Origin: Aurantimonas sp965217685
GTDB lineage: Bacteria; Pseudomonadota; Alphaproteobacteria; Rhizobiales; Rhizobiaceae
Length of the DNA: 64,000 nt
Direction: 5' to 3'
NCBI GenBank assembly: GCA_965217685.1
Contig: CBDCIZ010000003.1
Span: 2,914,001 to 2,978,000 of the forward strand
Of this stretch, positions 60,591-64,000 are shown piece after piece (position 1 is the stretch's first letter; the number at the start of each line of letters is the position of its first letter). The position numbers were made by a program, and so were the translations under genes. A model generated the notes under the pieces. It searched no databases and was not told where the DNA came from. It saw only the letters and a list, made by a program, of their open reading frames with translations.

Positions 60591-61871
60591 TCAGTTGGCG
60601 GCCAGCAGTCTTTCGAGCAGCGCCGCGATTGCCAGGGCCTCGGCGTCGCGACCGAAGCGGGTGACGATCGAAAGCCCCAGCGGCAGACCGCGCTCCGTCG
60701 CAAGGCCCGGCACATTGACCACCGGATTGCCCGTCAGCGTCCAGAGCTTGTTCATTATCGAGTCGCCGGTGGAGCCGAGGCTCGGTGGTGCGGCACCGAG
60801 CGCCGAGGGCAACAGCAGCGCGTCGGCGCTTTCGAACAGGGTCGTCGCCGCCTTGCGGGCGATCCGCGCCGTGCGCCGTGCGATGTCGTACTCTTCCGGG
60901 GTGATCGCCGCGCCCTCGTCGAGAAGGCCGAGCACCATCGGCGCCACCTCGTCGCGATGGGCGGTGCGCTCGAAGAACAGCGCCTGGGCGGCTTCGAAAT
61001 TCTGGACGCTGGAATGGGCCTCGCGCGCCGCGCCCAGCGAGGCGGGTTCCTCGATCTCGACAAGTCTTGCGCCTTCCGCCTCGATGGCCTTTGTCGCGCG
61101 TGTCCAAGCCATGGCCATCGCCGCATCGAGGCGGTCGTCGACACTGGATCGGTAGAGGCCGATGGTCAGCCCGGCGGCGTCGGCGAGCGGCGTCGACGTC
61201 AGCGCCCGGCCGGTCAGATGGGCGGCGAACAGCGCTATGTCGTCCACCGAGGCCGCGAACAGTCCGGCGGTATCCAGCGACCACGAAAAGGTCTTCATGC
61301 CGACGGTCGGCAGCATGCGAAAGCTTGGCTTGTAGCCGGCGATCCCGCAAAACGAGGCGGGGCGGATCACCGACCCGCCGGTCTGCGAGCCGCAGGCGGC
61401 CGCCAGCATGCCGGCCGCGACCGCTGCCGCAGAACCGGAGGACGAGCCGCCCGGCGTGTGATCCAGATCGTGCGGATTGCGCGTCGGCGTCGGGTCGAGG
61501 GAGGCGAACTGCGTCGTCGAGGTCTTGCCGATGACCGTCGAGCCCTTGGCGCGGGCCATGGCGACGAGCGACGCGTCGGCCACCGGCCCATGGCCGCGAT
61601 AGATCGGCGAGCCGTGCTCGGTCGTCATGTCGAACGTATCGAAAATGTCCTTGGCCCCGAAGGGCACGCCGGTCAGCGGCCCCGTTGCCTCGGCTGCCGC
61701 CGCAATCGTCTCGGCGGGGGCCCGCGCGACGAAGGCCTTGACCTCGCCGTCGACCGCGTCGATCCGTTCCTGGGCCTCGGCGATGACGTGGCCCGGTGTC
61801 GTCTCGCCGGCATCTATCGCGGAAAGGATGCGCCTGACGCTCAGCGGACGATCGGGGAGGGCATTGGCCAT
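60591..61871 (-). CDS. Amidase-signature family hydrolase
   Basis: A 426-residue amidase. The Ser-cisSer-Lys machinery is visible: the lysine in PLTGVPFGAKDIFDTF, cis-serine and glycine-rich loop HTPGGSSSGSAAAVAAGM, and nucleophile serine in CGSQTGGSVIRPASFCG. It hydrolyses small amides or carbamates; no GatB partner is nearby, so it is not the tRNA amidotransferase subunit. Substrate unknown. Confidence 0.92.
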   Translation of the reverse strand: MANALPDRPLSVRRILSAIDAGETTPGHVIAEAQERIDAVDGEVKAFVARAPAETIAAAAEATGPLTGVPFGAKDIFDTFDMTTEHGSPIYRGHGPVADASLVAMARAKGSTVIGKTSTTQFASLDPTPTRNPHDLDHTPGGSSSGSAAAVAAGMLAAACGSQTGGSVIRPASFCGIAGYKPSFRMLPTVGMKTFSWSLDTAGLFAASVDDIALFAAHLTGRALTSTPLADAAGLTIGLYRSSVDDRLDAAMAMAWTRATKAIEAEGARLVEIEEPASLGAAREAHSSVQNFEAAQALFFERTAHRDEVAPMVLGLLDEGAAITPEEYDIARRTARIARKAATTLFESADALLLPSALGAAPPSLGSTGDSIMNKLWTLTGNPVVNVPGLATERGLPLGLSIVTRFGRDAEALAIAALLERLLAAN

Positions 61872-62335
61872 GGGACGGAACTTTCAAGAAACGAATCTGA
61901 CATCGAACGCTTGGGAGCCGACCGTTGCGGACGGCTGATATATGGCGCCCTGAAGAAAACCAGCGCGCCGGAGCCGATCGTCCGAGCGCCCTGTCGACGG
62001 CGACGAAGTGCGCCGGGCGAATGCAGCGCGATCGGCAACGGCTTGGATGGGCTTGCTTCTCTAGCGGTCCACGCCACTTGCCGGCAAGTCATAGTCGGAG
62101 TTGTGACGGTCGCGAGGGTCCGTCAATCGCCGGTTTCCCGGTGACCGAATTTCCCTTCGCGGCGGACTTTGCCGCCCGGCGTGGTCGGCCGGCATCTCAA
62201 TGTCGCGCGAATCGGCTATGAGGACGGGATCGGGGCTTGCCGCTGCCGCGAAACGACGGCGTTTCGGGCCCCCAAGCATCGGATCGACCCGCCGGACATG
62301 GCCTGCGGTCACCCGATGCCCATACGATGGAACGC
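61872..62335. other. Leader region of the PLP decarboxylase gene
   Basis: About 460 nt between divergent genes. No frame has support. Ornithine decarboxylase genes of Alphaproteobacteria can carry a structured speF-type leader, but I could not confirm one here. Confidence 0.35.
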
Positions 62336-63577
62336 ATGTCAACGAAGGGGCGCGCCTTGCAGCAATTTTCGACGGCCAAGGAGGTCGCCCTGTCGCTTCG
62401 CCCCGACGTGCCGGTCTACTGCTTTCGCCCGGCCGTTCTGACCGCCGATGCCCAGGCCTTCATGGCGGCCTTTCCCGGCGACACCGCCTATGCGGTCAAG
62501 ACCAATGGCGAGCCGATGGTGCTGAAGACGCTGGCCGCTGCCGGAATCAGGATCTTCGACGTCGCATCGCCGGGCGAATTCGCCGCCGTGCGCGAGGTCT
62601 CGGCCGATGCCGAGATGCTCTACATGCATCCGGTCAAGGCCCAGTCCGACATTCGCCTGGCGCTCGAGACGTACGGCATCCGCGTCCTCTCGCTCGACCA
62701 TGAGGACGAGGTGGCGAAGGTGCTGCGCATCGTGCGCGCCCTCGATCTCGATCCGGGTACGATCACCGTCTTCGTGCGCATCCAGACGAAGGGCCACGCG
62801 GCCTACGAATTGTCGAAGAAGTTCGGCGCCGCGCCTGCCCATGCGGTCGAGCTCTTGCAGCGCTGCCACCGCATCGGCTTCAAGGTCGGCATCTGCTTCC
62901 ATGTCGGCTCGCAGATCGAGGACCCGGAGACCTACGAGCGGGCACTCGCCTCGGCCGATTGGGTGCGCAACCGCGCCGACGTGCCGCTGGCCGGCCTCGA
63001 CGTCGGCGGCGGCTTTCCGGCCGAATACGGCCACGATCCGCGTCGCAAGAAGCGCGAGATGCCGGGCACTGCCGAGATCATGGAGCGGCTCAAAGGTGAT
63101 CTCGCCGCCTGGGAATTCGACGATCTGCCACTCGTCGCCGAGCCCGGCCGGGTCATCGTCGCACGGGCCTTCTCGCTGATCGTCCGCGTGCTCCTGAAAA
63201 AGGGCAAGCGTCTCTACATCAATGACGGCATCTGGTCGTCGCTGTCGGATTCATGGACCGGCAAGATCACCCTTCCGGCGCGCTTCATCCCCGATCCGGC
63301 CCGCACCAATCGCAACGGCGACCCCAAGAAGACCGAGGCCTTCAAGGTCTGCGGTGCGACCTGCGATTCGGTCGACATCCTGTCGCGTCCGTTCTGGTTG
63401 CCGGAAACCGTCGACACCGGCGACTGGATCGAAATCGGCCACATCGGCGCCTATTCCCTGTCGCTGCGCACCCGCTTCAACGGCTTCTACCCCGACACCT
63501 TCGTCGAAGTGACGACCCCCTTCGACGAAGGCGGTGCGGCGGAAGGCTATGCGAGCCTTGAGACGATGGCGGATTGA
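62336..63577 (+). CDS. PLP-dependent decarboxylase (ornithine/diaminopimelate type)
   Basis: A 413-residue alanine-racemase-fold decarboxylase. The PLP lysine is in GDTAYAVKTNGEPMVLK, the phosphate-binding glycines in LDVGGGFPAEYGH, and the substrate cysteine in FKVCGATCDSVDILSRPFWL. HVGSQIEDPETY is also family-typical. It most resembles ornithine/lysine-type enzymes that feed polyamine synthesis. Start could be ATG 62327 or 62336; the latter has GGAA upstream. Exact substrate is inferred. Confidence 0.88.
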   Translation: MSTKGRALQQFSTAKEVALSLRPDVPVYCFRPAVLTADAQAFMAAFPGDTAYAVKTNGEPMVLKTLAAAGIRIFDVASPGEFAAVREVSADAEMLYMHPVKAQSDIRLALETYGIRVLSLDHEDEVAKVLRIVRALDLDPGTITVFVRIQTKGHAAYELSKKFGAAPAHAVELLQRCHRIGFKVGICFHVGSQIEDPETYERALASADWVRNRADVPLAGLDVGGGFPAEYGHDPRRKKREMPGTAEIMERLKGDLAAWEFDDLPLVAEPGRVIVARAFSLIVRVLLKKGKRLYINDGIWSSLSDSWTGKITLPARFIPDPARTNRNGDPKKTEAFKVCGATCDSVDILSRPFWLPETVDTGDWIEIGHIGAYSLSLRTRFNGFYPDTFVEVTTPFDEGGAAEGYASLETMAD

Positions 63578-63681
63578 GGAGCGAACGGTCGATCGAATCT
63601 GGAACAGAGAATGATGATCCCGGTTCAGATACCACCATTTGAAGCTCCGAAGGCAGATATCCTAGGCCGTCAATTGAGCCA

Positions 63682-63834
63682 CTAGAACAGTAGGCCGAAA
63701 ACGAGGGTGAAAACGAGGATCGATCCGATCATGCGCAGAGTGCCGGATATCATGTTGGTATCGAACACATAGTCCATGAAGCGCGGCCACGGCTTGTCGT
63801 AACGCTTGCTTTGCCTGTCGGATTCTCTGGCCAT
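63682..63834 (-). CDS. 50-residue membrane protein
   Basis: The frame from ATG 63834 reads MARESDRQSKRYDKPWPRFM, then a hinge and a hydrophobic C-terminal helix (MIGSILVFTLVFGLLF). One transmembrane span with the basic N-terminus probably in the cytosol. No strong ribosome binding site beyond GAA-rich sequence. Protein-like composition supports it as a real small gene. Function unknown. Confidence 0.6.
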   Translation of the reverse strand: MARESDRQSKRYDKPWPRFMDYVFDTNMISGTLRMIGSILVFTLVFGLLF

Positions 63835-64000
63835 GGGTTCTTCGTTTCCAAACGATGCGGATCTAAAAACACCTGTAGCTAAAAATGGCAGCGTTATGAA
63901 CGGATGAATTCGAACTCATTACGATGACGCCCTGAGCGAGGCTCGGAGCAAGGACCAGACCTGCAAGACGTTTCGGCCGAAACCTTCGGTATCTTTTGCG
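63835..64000. other. Right edge of the window
   Basis: No gene can be called in the last 166 nt. A promoter for the 50-residue gene may lie here. Confidence 0.4.

Noticed and set aside
60384..62144. Long open frame opposite the amidase gene
   Set aside because: It is antisense to a clear amidase-signature gene, rich in Arg/Gly and without a recognizable domain, as expected for high-GC shadow frames.
61872..62335. speF-type leader RNA upstream of the decarboxylase
   Set aside because: The leader is long enough and the gene type fits, but I could not recognize the conserved structure by eye. A covariance-model scan of this interval would decide.
1..64000. CRISPR array
   Set aside because: No run of regularly spaced direct repeats with unique spacers was seen. 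The repeats found are palindromes, IS ends or att/arm sites.

Overview
The window reads as chromosome of an alphaproteobacterium, most likely a member of the Hyphomicrobiales (Rhizobiales). The basis is the high GC content and the housekeeping set: an EttA-type ABC-F protein, an ArsR/methyltransferase fusion beside metF, an HWE histidine kinase, an extensin-like protein, a GTA-gp10-like gene, and the class of palindromic intergenic repeats. I cannot place it below order level from sequence alone.

Layout. (1) 1-2260: a large MscS-type channel gene. (2) 2275-11743: an accessory region. It starts with an IS66-type element and the fused remnants of two other IS elements. A mobilizable element follows: a VirD2/RlxS-like relaxase, a DUF1232 membrane protein, a DUF1778/GNAT (TacAT-type) toxin-antitoxin pair, a small unknown gene and a large serine recombinase. 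The recombinase is dead twice over. A second IS66 element with a perfect 8-bp target duplication splits it, and a -1 frameshift lies further on. Its 3' end runs into the 3' end of tRNA-Ser(GCU), the probable integration site. (3) 12147-14073: a short host stretch with a periplasmic DUF302 protein, a secreted MsrA and a heme-binding GlcG-like protein. (4) 14464-31941: tRNA-Ser(CGA) followed by a compact 17.4-kb prophage-like element bounded by a 17-bp direct repeat of the tRNA 3' end, with repeated integrase arm-type sites inside both ends. It encodes an integrase at the right end, then one long leftward operon: portal, a GTA-gp10-like chaperone, protease, capsid, tail tube, tail chaperone, HNH, a minor tail protein, a DNA-binding repeat protein, connector, gp10, DUF3168, head-tail adaptor, TerS, TerL, and a tape measure protein carrying a peptidoglycan hydrolase domain. 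I find no tail-tip, receptor-binding, lysis, replication or repressor gene. The terminase pair sits near the end of the operon instead of ahead of the portal. The left 3.8 kb is a region of small genes, palindromes and a candidate small RNA.

(5) 31942-63834: ordinary host chromosome, mostly single genes and short operons. They include a DUF547 protein, a decayed MscS pseudogene, an extensin-like protein, YrhK, a diguanylate cyclase, an acyl-CoA thioesterase, a transglutaminase, DUF1499, Cu/Zn SOD, a small MscS, a GST, aspartate aminotransferase, a coiled-coil membrane protein, a COG3904 ClpP-like protein, an alpha/beta hydrolase, RNase T2, an SDR, a Dabb protein, EttA, an HWE kinase with its receiver, DedA, MOSC, DUF2293, TrmO, ArsR-methyltransferase, MetF, an amidase and a PLP decarboxylase. 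Two very small membrane proteins of 30 and 50 residues are also present.

The best candidate for something undescribed is the minimal, rearranged 17.4-kb phage-like element. It may be a reduced prophage, or a satellite that builds its own head and tail tube and borrows the tail tip from a helper.
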